Assembly: GCA_037042185.1 (NCBI GenBank)
Contig: JAXQJY010000029.1
Span: forward strand, 186,001-250,000
Direction of reading: 5' to 3'
DNA from: Sordariomycetes sp. S80-01Y
Taxonomy: Eukaryota > Ascomycota > Sordariomycetes
Length of the DNA: 64,000 nt
The translations under genes and the position numbers were made by a program. This document shows, piece by piece, positions 21,041 through 31,955 of the stretch; within the stretch, counting starts at the first letter, position 1, and each line of letters begins with the position of its first letter. The notes under the pieces were generated by a model. That model had not been told where the DNA came from. It was given only the letters and a program-made list of their open reading frames with translations, and did not search any database.

Positions 21041-22369
21041 TCAATAACTGCGCGGGAGCTCCAAAACCCTCTCACTGATGTAATTCAAGATCATCTCACG
21101 GCTCACCGGCGCTATCCTCGGCACCAGACACTCCCTAAACCACCTCTCAACGTCGTACTCGGCGGCGTATCCCATCCCGCCATGGGTCAAAACTGCTCTC
21201 TCACACGCCGTAAAGGCCGCCTCGGCAGCCATGTACTTTGCGCTGTTCGCCGCGACACCGATGGCATCTTGTCTAATCGAATCGTCCGTCTTGCTGTTGT
21301 CATATAGCCGAGCAGCGTGGTATGTCGCCAGCTTGGCCGCCTCAAGACGCATGTACGCATCGGCCAGCGGGTGAGCGATGCCTTGGTTCTGACCAATCGC
21401 TCTGTCAAACACGACCCTCTCGCGGGCGTATGTTGCCGCCTTGTTCAGAGCAGCATATCCGAGACCTAGAGCTTCGCCGGCCAACAGGCAGCGCTCGGCG
21501 TTCATGCCGTGGAGGATGAGCTTGAAGCCCTTCCCTTCTTCGCCGATGAGGGACGAAGCGGGGATTTTGTAGTTGTCGAAGAAGACCTCATTGGCGTCGA
21601 CGGCGCGGCCGCCCATCTTCTTGATCTTGCGCAGCTCAAGCCCGGGTTGGCTCTTGTCGAGGTCGATGCAGAAAAGCGAGAGCCCCTCGCTGGGCTTCTT
21701 GCACTGGTCGCGGGGCGTGGTCCGGGCGAGGAGGATCATTTTGGACGCGACTTGCGCGCAGGTAATCCAGATCTTCTGCCCGGTAACGGAGTAAGTCTTT
21801 CCATCGTCCAGCTTCTTCGCCGTCGTCGACAGACTGAGTGTGTTCAGCCCGGCATTGGGCTCCGTGACACCAAAACACGCTCTCCATTTTCCCGAAATGA
21901 TGTTGGGAATGGTTTCCTTGAGCTGCTCATCCGTGCCAAATTTGGCGAGCGGTTGCGTAGCATATACATTGGCATGTATGGCCTGCGCACCAGCCATTCC
22001 GGCACCGCTCTCGGTGATAGTCTGCATCATCATGGTCGCTTCAGAGATTCCCAATCCAGCGCCGCCCAGGCTCTCGGGAAGCGCAATCCCCAGCCATCCG
22101 TCTTTGGCCAAGGCCGCATGAAAGTCCTTGGGGTCTTCTTCTGTTTGGTCGCGTTCTTGCCAGTACGTTGGCGGGAAGTTGCTGCATATCTGGTTGACAG
22201 CTTCGCGGACTGTGAGCTGGTTCTCGGTGAAGCCTGTTGTCTCCATTATATGCCGTCGGCTTGTTGCCGAGAAAGCTCTGGCGTTCTTCGCAGAGATGCA
22301 TGCTGCTGTCGCGGAGAGCTTGGCACTACGGCTGAGCCGCAATGCCTGGTGCGTGATGGAGCGCGACAT
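21041..22369 (-). CDS. acyl-CoA dehydrogenase, mitochondrial
   Basis: A single exon encodes 442 residues. The first 40 or so (MSRSITHQALRLSRSAKLSA, then FSATSRRH) form a mitochondrial targeting presequence. The acyl-CoA dehydrogenase core is complete: the N-terminal helical part (FHAALAKDGWLGIALPESLG), the FAD-binding stretch ACFGVTEPNAGLNTL, the middle beta domain (YSVTGQKIWITCAQ, KIKKMGGRAVDANEVFFDNY) and the C-terminal helical domain with ERVVFDRAIGQNQGIAHPLA and THGGMGYAAEYDVERWFREC. It oxidises an acyl-CoA to the 2-enoyl-CoA and passes electrons to ETF. The chain length or branched-chain preference cannot be read from sequence. The lack of introns is notable beside its intron-rich neighbours. 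Confidence 0.92.
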   Translation of the reverse strand: MSRSITHQALRLSRSAKLSATAACISAKNARAFSATSRRHIMETTGFTENQLTVREAVNQICSNFPPTYWQERDQTEEDPKDFHAALAKDGWLGIALPESLGGAGLGISEATMMMQTITESGAGMAGAQAIHANVYATQPLAKFGTDEQLKETIPNIISGKWRACFGVTEPNAGLNTLSLSTTAKKLDDGKTYSVTGQKIWITCAQVASKMILLARTTPRDQCKKPSEGLSLFCIDLDKSQPGLELRKIKKMGGRAVDANEVFFDNYKIPASSLIGEEGKGFKLILHGMNAERCLLAGEALGLGYAALNKAATYARERVVFDRAIGQNQGIAHPLADAYMRLEAAKLATYHAARLYDNSKTDDSIRQDAIGVAANSAKYMAAEAAFTACERAVLTHGGMGYAAEYDVERWFRECLVPRIAPVSREMILNYISERVLELPRSY

Positions 22370-23426
22370 GATGTTGATGAGCGTGTGCAGAATTCAAAGA
22401 AGTAAGCTCAGGGTCTTTTCAACATGGTCTTGGCTGTTATGAACTCCTGGACCACCTACAAAACGCGGTGAAGGCGAGATCTTGTACGGTTGCGTATACC
22501 AGAGTCGGCCACTTCGAGCCACACCGGAGACGAGCGTGAGCAGACTGAGTATGAGATGACCCGACGGTGGTGACGTTGGAGATCACCAAGTAGCCGACTT
22601 GGCTTCAGTTGGGGAAAAGGTCCACTTGGGGACAGTAAGAAGCCGAGGTGAGGGGTCGAGTAACCGAAGCCTCCGAGTCGGAGCAGAGGATCCATCGTCC
22701 AGCAGCAGATGCTGAGGTAATTCATGACCTTCGTGGATGTTCCTAAATATACCGGTGAATAACAGAAAAATGTCAATTGGACGACCCTTGAATTGAGCAG
22801 CTCCGAAAGAGAATCCGTCCCCGGAGCTCACGGCCCCACTGACGCCGAAGTGGATCCCCGCAACCGCGACCTTCGCCGCCGCCGTCGCTTGTCACCACCA
22901 ACGCGTAGGCTGTACTCTTGTGTCTTTCAAGGAATTACCTATCGCTACCGTTTTGAAACCTTTAATAAGTGGCGTCGCGGGCTGCAAGGCTGAGCTCCCT
23001 GTGTCTCGGCAAGACTAGTCTTCTGTCCGAAACAATGACGGCATCGCAGCTTTACAGCTCGCACCTGAACACATGGCCGGACGGCAGAGGCTACGATCTT
23101 GTATGTTTTTGCTCTAGACATGTTTCAGCCGGAGAGACCCGTAGGAGCATTGCGAACGCGATCTAATGCATTCTTTTTGAATCGCTCGGCGGCCATCTCT
23201 AGTACGCTTCATTGCAATTCCAAGTGTGTCAGGTTCTCATTCCCTTAAGACAGGGACACTCCGAGCGAAGGGGTATGGGACCAGACAGGAAATAAAGTAT
23301 AAAGGATCTCTTCCTGTTCGTCCAATGTAGTTTGTTTACTAGTTCACATCAACACTAAAACCTCTGCACTTCGACACAAAGCTGATCATAGTCAATCGTG
23401 CTCCACCCTCGTCATCATTAGCCATC
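22370..23426. other. divergent intergenic region
   Basis: About 1.06 kb separates the acyl-CoA dehydrogenase gene (minus) and the 4-Cys secreted protein gene (plus). A TATA-like TATAAAGG at 23298..23305 lies 122 bp before the ATG at 23427. No gene is seen. Confidence 0.45.
23298..23305 (+). promoter_or_regulatory. TATA-like element of the 4-Cys secreted protein gene
   Basis: TATAAAGG is followed by a pyrimidine-rich leader, then the ATG at 23427. Confidence 0.5.
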
Positions 23427-23832
23427 ATGCGCTTCTCCATCTCCGTTCTCGTTGCCGCTACCGGCCTCTCCGGCGCATTCGCCTCACCCACCGTCAGTGC
23501 GCGCCAGGCTCTCGGCACCTTCGACACCTTCAGCGACCCGGGTTGCTCCATGGGTCGCAGCGTCATCGAAACCAACCGCGCCGGGCCGCCGTTTGGCCAA
23601 CTTAAACCAGGCGTCCGGTCCATCGTCAGCCATTTGGCTCCAAACTGCGCCCGTGAGTAGATTTATCTCTTGTTAAAAAAAAGCTAGCGGTCCCCAACCT
23701 GAGGTAGTGGTCTTTTCGTTCAATGCCCCTGACGGGCCTAGATATCTCACTGTCGAGGAGGAACGTGCCCAACAGTGTATCACCCTCGAAGCCCCATCTG
23801 AATTGCTGTATTGGGAATCTTTCTGCGACTAG
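23427..23832 (+). CDS. small secreted four-cysteine protein
   Basis: The exons are 23427..23652 and 23708..23832 (116 residues). Splicing from GTGAGT to the AG at 23706..23707 joins HLAPNCA to LVFSFNAPDGPRYLTVEEER and ends SELLYWESFCD. An upstream AG at about 23686 would give an early stop after a few residues, so the downstream acceptor is preferred. The signal peptide is MRFSISVLVAATGLSGAFAS. The mature part has four cysteines, suggesting two disulfides. I recognise no family; the length, signal peptide and TATA promoter fit an extracellular or effector-like protein. Confidence 0.72.
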
Positions 23833-24906
23833 AAAAAGTGTTGGGATTGAAATGAGACCGTGCCATGTGGAGTGAGAGCTATCCAGGATAGGGAGTGACA
23901 CATCCAAAGGTTATATCAATGAATCCTGTAGTGGGGAGGACCTTGAATTCCGCGTTTCGGACTATCTTACGCATGCTCGATATTAAATAAAGGCTACATT
24001 TCCACATGAAGGGGTTATGTAGTTTTAGGACATCATCTGAGTACTAGACGTTCGGGTGACATGTTACTGTTCTAGAAAGCCTACCATAGAGTAAAAAGGC
24101 TCAACCAGAATCACCCCAGCAAGATTGAATAAATTGCCGGTACACTAATCTTTTTCTTTAAAAGCCCGCCTCATCCCTTACGATCATTACGAACAGCCAC
24201 AAAGCAAGGGTTTTGGCCCAGACATTTAATGGGACACAGTATTGTACCCGCTTCTGAAGCGAGACATCACCAGGCTTAATTAAAATCACTAGAGCCCAAC
24301 GCTCGCACAATTCAGTTAATGATTTGTCATTTGGAAACGTGAGACCACCAGCTCGTCCGTTTTTGAGCTGACTTTTCGTAGCCGAAGTCGAGATCCAAAG
24401 GACGCTAAAAATCAAGCAGAGCAAGCCGAATAGAGGAGTTCCAAGTCCAACATACGTAGATAGGTAGCCGAAGTCCTTGTACGACGTCGATATCGAAACT
24501 TCGCGAGTGTGCCTCATGCTAAGGGTTGAGCCGCACAACGTATTTCCGCAAGTAAACGTCAGCCACTCCTACATCTCCGCAACACCACAAGGTGACTGCC
24601 TCAGCAACGAAACTACTTCCACCAATGTTCATCAACTACATATAGATGACAATCTATCTCCCGATCCCGAGTGAAACCTTGCAAGTATCGCATCCTGAAA
24701 CAAATCCGCTGTCAAAACTCTCAGCCCCCAGCCATTGGTGGACATTTGGCATTGACGGCCGATGTCAGATCCACTCCGGAGGCTCCCGCTCCGGGTATTG
24801 GATTTGCACTTAAGTCGCGTGGTCCAGCGTTGTCTGTAAAAGGCGTTGCTCGTGTATTACCCATAATAACAATTCTGTCAAGAGTTTGAATATCCAGCTA
24901 GCTAAA
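23833..24906. other. intergenic, relatively AT-rich
   Basis: A 126-codon minus frame (24158..24538) has one hydrophobic stretch (GLGTPLFGLLCLIFSVLW), but no family, intron pattern or other support. Base composition is more AT-rich than the neighbours. I cannot call a gene. Confidence 0.35.
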
Positions 24907-25695
24907 ATGGTGCTTTCTCAAATCGCCGTTCTGGCGACCACCGTCGCAGGAGCCCTGGGGCACGCTGTCATGACCGAGCCTGTCCCCCGTGGTGTAAGTG
25001 ACCGCATTTTAAATAGCAGCCTGAATGGACCATTCTAATCCTTCCCAGAAAGGTTCTGCTCAGGAAGCTCTTTGCGGTGCTGCAGTCACAGACCGCCTCG
25101 ACGACGGTTCGATTCTTCGGGAGGTTCACATGCTGCCTAGAAGCTTACATTCTGCATAGACAAAGCCGGTCCAATTGAGAACTCAGTAGCAGTAATCGAT
25201 GAAGACTACAACTGCAACCTCTTCCTCTGCCGTGGATACCAATTCGAGGACAACACAGGGAGCATTTTGTCGCTGGCTGCGGGAGATGTGGTGGACATCC
25301 ACATTGACATCATCGCCGGACACAGGCCTGGGTTCGCGGTAAGTTAACTTATCGAGCTATAAGCAAGAAGAAGTAACTGACCGAGACTTGAGAACATATC
25401 TGTGGTGGATGCCATCGAGAATGCCATGATCGGTGAGCCCCTCAAAGTCTGGGACGACTTCCTGAGCTTAGACCCGGCTGTGCCAAATGATGAGCGTAAG
25501 TTCGCCCACGACACGGAGCTCTTTCAAAGATCACGCCCAGTGCTAACTATTCTGAAAGGCGACTTCAGCGTCACCATCCCCGATGGTTTACCAGCAGAGT
25601 GCAGCGAAGCTGGTAACTGTGTCATTCAATGGTATTGGTACGCCACGAGCAATGAGCAAACGTACATCAGCTGTCTTGACTTCGAGCTGGCATAG
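24907..25695 (+). CDS. secreted LPMO-like / chitin-binding type-4-like protein with N-terminal histidine
   Basis: Four exons encode 208 residues: 24907..24993, 25049..25106, 25160..25338 and 25393..25695. The signal peptide MVLSQIAVLATTVAGALG ends directly before H19 (HAVMTEPVPRG), the hallmark of copper-dependent lytic polysaccharide monooxygenases, whose mature N-terminal histidine forms half of the histidine brace. Further features are EALCGAAV, YNCNLFLCRGYQFEDN, a second conserved histidine in DIIAGHRPGFA, and the C-terminal CVIQWYWYATSNEQTYISC, which resembles the CVLQW...YxSC end of AA10/AA15-like domains. The substrate, perhaps chitin or another polysaccharide, is not shown. The second intron has a weak GTTCGA donor, so that junction is less certain. 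Confidence 0.68.
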
Positions 25696-25968
25696 GTATC
25701 TTTTTGAATAAGCTATTACGGTTGGTGGACGAGAATTGATTGTACATAGGTCGACGGTCTCTCTCCTCCTAGGGGCAGTGTATAGGCATTGGCACTTCAC
25801 AAACGTGACACTTATGTTGAAGAAGAATAAGTTCTCCATCTCCAGGCTTTCTGCATAATATTAAGCCCAAAGGCCTCCCTTCACTTCCTCATACAATCTT
25901 TATATGAATGTACGGCAATGCGCCTGCCCCTTCTCTTCAAAGCTTGCGCGCCACAGCCCAATAATCCA

Positions 25969-27885
25969 TTAGTGAGAGAACCTGAAGTCCTTCCTCGCGC
26001 TACCCTCATCCTTGGTAGTTTCCAGATAGTGCAAGCGCTGCTCTTCGGTCATGGCGTTCCACTCCTTCTCGCGCTTGCGGTTGAGGTACATGTAGAATAC
26101 TTTGGCAATCATGTACACGCAAATGTTCATGCACGCGATGCCGACGAGCACCCGGTTGCCGCGACGATCTGTTGGCTGTCAGCACAGAAGGATCACCGGG
26201 GATCATGGGGGCTCTTACACTGGGGTTTGTCGTCTTCACGGTAAATGTTGGAGTAAATAACTCGAGCAAGCTGGACCATCATACTTCTCGGGGTTAGCAG
26301 ACGAGACATCACTTGGTAGGAGCTCGAGACCTACTTGTACAGTGCAGCGGAGACAGCGCGTGTGCGGACCGAGTTGGAATTCCTGCTGCCCCAGGCGACA
26401 TGCATGGCGTGAGCTACTTACTGTTAGTACACTTGTCGTTTCAAGTAACGTTTCCAACTTACGGGAAGGGTACGACAGTAAGACCGTGACAATTGCATAC
26501 TGAGCCCAAGGGCTCGCATTGGACGGAAGTACCGCCATTGCAATCAAGTTCGGCAAATACCAGAATTGGGTGAACGCGCCGAAGAATGCCCTCGAGTCCC
26601 ATCGCTCCGACAAGTAAGTGGTAATGCACATCATGATTGCACCCGTAGCTTGGGCAGGAATGCTGAGCAAGTTGGCGTCGAAGGTGCCGAAGCCCAGATT
26701 GCGGAGGGTGAGGGTGAGGTATTGATCAGGGGGGCCGGGAGGGATCTCCCAAAGGAGACCAAAAGCGTAGATTGGCCAAAGCTGATAATCCTTGAGAGAC
26801 TTCCAGAGAAGCTTAAGAGTGATTGCTTGTCGATTGTGCATGTCGCACTTGGAGGGGTCATCGCGGAGGATGCGGTTGACAAGAATCTTCTCCTCCTTCT
26901 CGTCGAACCAGCCGTTGGGACGCCACCAGCGCTTGGTCTGCGTTGGAGACGGCGCCATCATGAATATGGACCAGATGCCGATGCAGAGCATGATGATCCC
27001 TTCGATGAGGAAAAGCCAACGCCATCCTTCGTAACCGAGAACGCCCCTCATACGAAGAACGCCAAAGGCAAGAAGAGGCGCGACGATATCGGTGACTCGA
27101 CGGACCGTCCAGAAGAGAGCCAGGCGGAAGGGGAGCTCGCCTGACTTGAAGTAGTACGTCAGGTAAAGAACAATGTCGGGAATGAAACCGCCCTGCAAGA
27201 CGCCGAGGAGGGCTCGAGTCGCAAGAAATGAGCTCTTCCCCGACAGGAAGAACTGAGCGCCAGAGACAATGCTCCAAGAGCACATGATGAAGGGGATCCA
27301 CCGGTCAGGACCAAGCTTCTTGCTGATCATCTGAGATGGGAGCTCGGCAAGCAGAAAGGCAGTCTGATAGACGGTGTTTCCCAAGTTATAGTCGTTGGTG
27401 TCCATGCCAAGGTTAGGCAAGAAGTCGTCAGTGTTGGCCTGGGACAAATTGCCTCGCCCAAGATCAAGGCCAAAGAAGGCAATGCAGGCCCAGAGGGTTA
27501 TTTTCCAATCCAACTTGTTGATGAGCGGAAGCTCGTCACCCCAAGTCCATCGAAACGAGGGCTCGAAACGGTGGAGGTTTTCGTACTTGGGGTGCGGCTG
27601 GAAGAACTTGGCCTGGGTCGGGTCGTCGTAGACGGAAGGTTGGGTGGCGAGCTGGTTGGGATCGAAATTCTTTCGCTTTCTAAAGATAGCGGTGATGGGG
27701 ATAATAGGTGCCTCTTGCTTCTCTAGCGGGCGTTGCTGGTTGAGGATTCTGTCTCTCTGCTTCTCAATGTCGTCGCCCTCGTCGGAGTCGGCTTGGCTGA
27801 TGCCATGGTGGGCTTCTTTGCTATCAACCACAAGGCCCTCCTCTGGGGAGGGCTTATGTGACTCTTTCTTTCCAATGTCAGCCAT
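25969..27885 (-). CDS. MFS transporter, anion:cation symporter (allantoate/pantothenate permease-like) family
   Basis: Four exons encode 588 residues: 26463..27885, 26335..26413, 26219..26283 and 25969..26168. A 120-residue cytoplasmic N-terminus precedes the first membrane helix (ITLWACIAFFGLDLGRGNLS). DDFLPNLGMDTNDYNLGNTV and AFLLAELPSQMISKKLGPDR match the signature of the Dal5/TNA1/Liz1-type ACS family. About 12 helices can be traced; the last exons end the C-terminal half (HAMHVAWGSRNSNSVRTRAV, then YRRGNRVLVGIACMNICVYM). The proteins import small organic anions such as allantoate, nicotinate or pantothenate; the substrate here is unknown. The gene is convergent with the LPMO-like gene (273 bp apart). 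Confidence 0.88.
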
Positions 27886-29837
27886 GTTACAGCAAGACTA
27901 TGGGTTTTTGAGATGAAGGAAGAGGCCTGCGTGGACACTGGTGCTGGGACTGCCCTCGTAGAAATACTACAACAACGAGGACAACAGTGGGGGTACATGA
28001 GGGGGGCGAAGACCATTTCCGGGACTGTTTCTTCTCATGCAGCCTAGCTTCTAAGAGCCCATATCTTTGCCGTGGCTCTATTGGCCCTGGCTGGGACGGG
28101 TTGGTTCTCTTCGCAGCACCAGGGGCCTCTCCAGTCCCCAGCTCTGTTGCCGCAATAGTGGGCTTCAATAACGTGACAACCGGGGCGCTTTAGCGTCAAA
28201 GGGACACTCTTTTCCTCTCTTAGAACATGTTTTCTGATCCATTGACCACGGTCCCTCGTGTTAGCCAGATCGTGCTGTCTAAGTCGGCTTTACTGTCCCG
28301 AGGCTCGGGATGCAACCACAGCCGATCCTGGCGATAGTTCGATTTGCCGTATGCCAGTTCTGAAGAGCATCCACAGGAAGTTCTTCGAACAGCCAAGCCC
28401 GGTCTTTTCTCTCAAGAATGATGTGATCGAGAGGTCCCGCGTCCTGGACTTCAAGACGCTGCCCGCTTGATGCTGCCAAGGCCAGGGCGCCGGGGTCAGA
28501 AAGCTTGGCAAACTGCTTATTTGAGCTTAACAGCATTTGGGTACTGCGCCAAGAAGGATTTGTTAGCGGTACGTACCGTCGACTCCACGCCTTTTTCGAC
28601 GTCCTGGCAGGGTATTCAATGATCACGCAATTACTGACCTCGTTGACGGAATGGTCCATGGACCTTCGAAGGCCTCCCGTTGGTTTCTTCTGCCGCAAAA
28701 GCGTCTTTTGCCCCTACCTCAGTGGAAGAGGTTATGAAGATGTCAAGAACATTTCTTAGTATTACCTTGGATCAGGCGATTGTATTATGATCTTGTGAGC
28801 GACGTGCAAACGTACTGGGAAAGGCAGTGACCCCGGCTTCTATTTACCAAAAGAAGACGCAGCTTCTTTAAGCTGAAGACATCTGGCAAGGTTGTCCTCA
28901 AACAAAGCTTGACGGACCGCTACTCGCCAACCAGCTCCATCTTCCCGCATTGCCCGTGTCAAGCATACTTTAAACCTTATCGTGCACTTTATTGGCGGCT
29001 CTCCCAATCAGCAAGAGGTGCGCCATTTGCCTCATCTGTGCGTTTCCCTGAAGGACAGGCGATCTGTTGCCGCTCAACTCGAATTGATGACCATCGTGCT
29101 CAACCCCCGGGAGGGCTGCGCAACACGTGTGGGTTCTTGTGTCGAACCAAAGCTGTCCCAAGTTTTCAAACTACTAGGCACCAAGAAAAGCCCCTCTGGG
29201 CCTTGAATGATCTGTGTCGATTGACGTGTCCAAGAACCTCTGCCTGCTGCTTCACTGACCCTCGCGTCTTTCATCTTTCGAGATTCGACAATACCCGATA
29301 AAAAATTGCATCATTCAAGGTGGCTCTTGGTGAGTACTCATGTTAACTGCAATAAATTTCTGGCCACATATTGAACACTCATGAACTTGGAATTATTTCA
29401 CTTCACTTCATTTCTCGGCCTTGCCGGAAAGAGCAGCAGTTGGAAACCTCTGTGATCTTCCGATAATTTCTCAACCGCCTTTTGAAAGCATATATAGTCT
29501 ATTTCTGTGGGCAAAAATCACCAACGGCGTAAATGGGGGGTTTATTCTATTTGACCACTGAACTATCGTCACCAGAGTTGGTCTGTTGGCCATACGGCCG
29601 AAGCAAGAAGCTTTGCTTTTGAATGAAAGCCCATTGCAGGATAAAAGACATATTGTAAGGGAGATTCTGTCACAAACCAGCTTTGAGGGCGATTGTCATA
29701 GTTCATTTGATGACTTTTCCCGTTCTATCATCCCGTTCATAGCCGTGTGTATTTCACCGCAACGTATGTATAACCACTTTCATGTTCAGAGCTCAAGTAG
29801 ATGGACAGCCGCTTAAAAATAATGTCCTTGGTTCTTC
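27886..29837. other. long intergenic region, no convincing gene
   Basis: About 1.95 kb. A 139-codon minus frame at 28279..28698 has protein-like stretches (SDPGALALAASSGQRLEV), but no start context, family or intron pattern I can support. The 28.9-29.3 kb frames are overlapping. I call nothing. Confidence 0.4.
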
Positions 29838-30487
29838 TTAAGGATAATACAGACTAAGGGCCTCCTGCTCCGGGTAGCAGTTGAATGCATGGACGCCGCT
29901 GGACCCGGTCAACCCAGCGTTACACTCGTAATCGTCACCGCCGCGGACTCGAGAGCAGAATCCAACCCAGCGCTCTTCACCCCCATCGTCGGGTCGGATA
30001 GTCATGTCGTAGTAATCGCCACCGTTGTTCTGAGTAGCAACTTGAGCCCTGTCAGCTGTGTCTCTACTGCTGTAGGATGGGTATATTCGACTTACCAACG
30101 ATGCCGACCTGCTGATCGATAACTCTTCTTCCGGCGCTGAAGTCATCGGTGGTAGCTGAGAACTGGAAGAAATCGTTAGGCGGGTGTCATTTGAACGAAG
30201 AGACCGGCACATACCTCAATTCTGGTGATGGACAAGTCGTCTACTGCTTGACCAGCGTTGCATCCCTCACAGTACCAGCCATCGCGCTCCACGTTGCCGG
30301 TGGAAGCGAACTTGACCGGGCGGTTGTTGACGTCGTCGCAGTTGGGCTCTCCTGTGAAGAACTGGGCCATATCGCCGCTGCCGCCACCGTAGGGGTCGGC
30401 AAAGCTGCCGAGATAGACATTCCAGAATGCGGAAGCCGTAGGTGCGCAGGCAAGCAGCGCCGAGCTGGCGAAGAATGAAGACCGCAT
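29838..30487 (-). CDS. small secreted six-cysteine protein
   Basis: The exons are 30215..30487, 30096..30162 and 29838..30055 (185 residues). The first join is phase 0 (ITRIE to FSATTDDFSAGRRV) and the second is phase 1. The signal peptide is MRSSFFASSALLACAPTASA. The mature protein starts FWNVYLGSFADPYGGGSGDM and has six cysteines (EPNCDD, WYCEGC, GFCSR, YECNAG, FNCYP). It is acidic and Gly/Asp-rich. I recognise no family. The exact second acceptor could be six nucleotides upstream (after GTAGAG) rather than after CACAG, which would change two residues. The signal peptide, cysteines and TATA box upstream fit an extracellular protein. Confidence 0.7.
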
Positions 30488-31955
30488 GGTAAATGAATGA
30501 ATGAGAAGGCTTTAGATAGATTAGATATTCGATGTGAGGAATATGTGAGCGTTGGTATCTATTCAATCTACAGTTTCGGGTGACCAAGCAATTTATACAG
30601 AATGGGGTCGGCACTTGGGCCGGACGCATCTATAGTGCCCTTCATCACGAATCAACAAAACAGGTAAGTCGAGTAAGAAACTAAGCATCGAAGGATTCGT
30701 ATAGCGAATGGAGGATGACGTTTCGATTAAGAGTCCCACGATCGCCCCCCGGGGATAAGGTTTAGCCTCGTGGCTAGAAGCCTAGTCGCTCCTAGTCTTG
30801 GCTGTCTTAGGCAAGTCAAGACTCATGGCGATCTGATAAACTAGGCTTCCACGATTCAGCATGCGATGGCTTGCTCTAGCCAGCCCTGTCTAGCACTGAT
30901 TGGAGCGGCACGCACTGCTAGCCACAGAACAGTGGGGGCTCTACGTAGGGGGCTTCGAAGCCGCGCAAGTTCTACGTTCGCTTTCCGAACCCAGCTACTT
31001 CAAATGAGGCGAACACATGGTTTAGAAGGATCTCGCTGGCGTCGGCATTCGCTGGGGGCACCTAGGTCTCCAATGAGAGCGGAAAGCTGCCGTCACTGCG
31101 CCAAGCTGGTTCTTGGCGGGTCACCCTCGTCAAGTAAAACGTAGGTCTCAGCCAGATTGCCATGTAGGAAATGCCTTTGCACTCATAAGTCACAGAGAAC
31201 GCATGTGAACTTTTCACGAGTACAGTTGCTCCACAATGGGCTTGACAAAAGCGTGCTTGGCTACAATGACTGCGTGTTTCTGGTCCGACAGTGGTGAGAC
31301 GGCTCGCCAACCCCGAGCAGAGCTCCTTTCCATCACGCACAACGCATAATTTATGTCGTAGCCATGAGCCTCAGATCCAAACAAGTTCCTCCTCGGAAGG
31401 AATTCCGCGGCAGCATCTGCACACGGAGCTCCATGGCCCCATGGGGCTCCGCTAGTGCCACACGTCCCCTCGGTGATAGCAAAAGCCATCCACCCGCGCA
31501 TCCCGCAACCAAGAAGCTTTAATAAGAATTTTGTATGAGTACCACAGCACTCGTCTTTTTCCGGTTTCATGAATAATTTGGACTTTCGGCTCCTGTCGGG
31601 CTCAGCGCAAAGGCGATTGTGGAGAGGAGAGCCGTGAGGGAGATCGCCACGGGGATGGTGTACGGTGGCTTTGCAGTGGGGCTGTTCTAGGGCTACCGGA
31701 TAGAAGAGGAGAAGAGAAAGCTTAGTTCTCGAGGCAAAAAGCCCTGCAGCCGCAAGAAACAGTGGTCATCACAGAGTACGAAAGTATGCCCTGACTTCCA
31801 CAATGATATCCCCCTTGTTCATGTCATGATTGGCCAAAGCCCATCATGATCTGTTGAAGGCGATTCATTGCTACTTACTTCAGAGCTCGGTTCAACGCCG
31901 TTAGAAGTCACTTCCAAAATCATAATATCCAATAAGTTGAATTACCACGACTCGT
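30488..31955. other. intergenic
   Basis: A TATA-like element on the minus strand (30591..30597) serves the secreted protein gene. A 118-codon minus frame (31214..31570) has no family and an atypical composition. The stretch 30790..30830 has short inverted words (AGTCTTG/CAAGACT). No gene is called. Confidence 0.4.
30591..30597 (-). promoter_or_regulatory. TATA-like element of the six-Cys secreted protein gene
   Basis: TATAAAT on the minus strand lies 103 bp upstream of the ATG at 30487. Confidence 0.45.

Noticed and set aside
24158-24538. 126-codon minus-strand frame with one hydrophobic segment
   Set aside because: A single hydrophobic stretch in an AT-rich spacer is weak evidence; no homologous features or splice sites were found.
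28279-28698. 139-codon minus-strand frame with some protein-like stretches
   Set aside because: No ATG context, no family and no splice model that gives a longer protein.
30797-30826. Possible small hairpin (AGTCTTG...CAAGACT)
   Set aside because: A 7-bp stem with a long loop is expected by chance; no terminator or RNA gene context.
31214-31570. 118-codon minus-strand frame
   Set aside because: Unusual composition without any recognised motif; treated as spurious.
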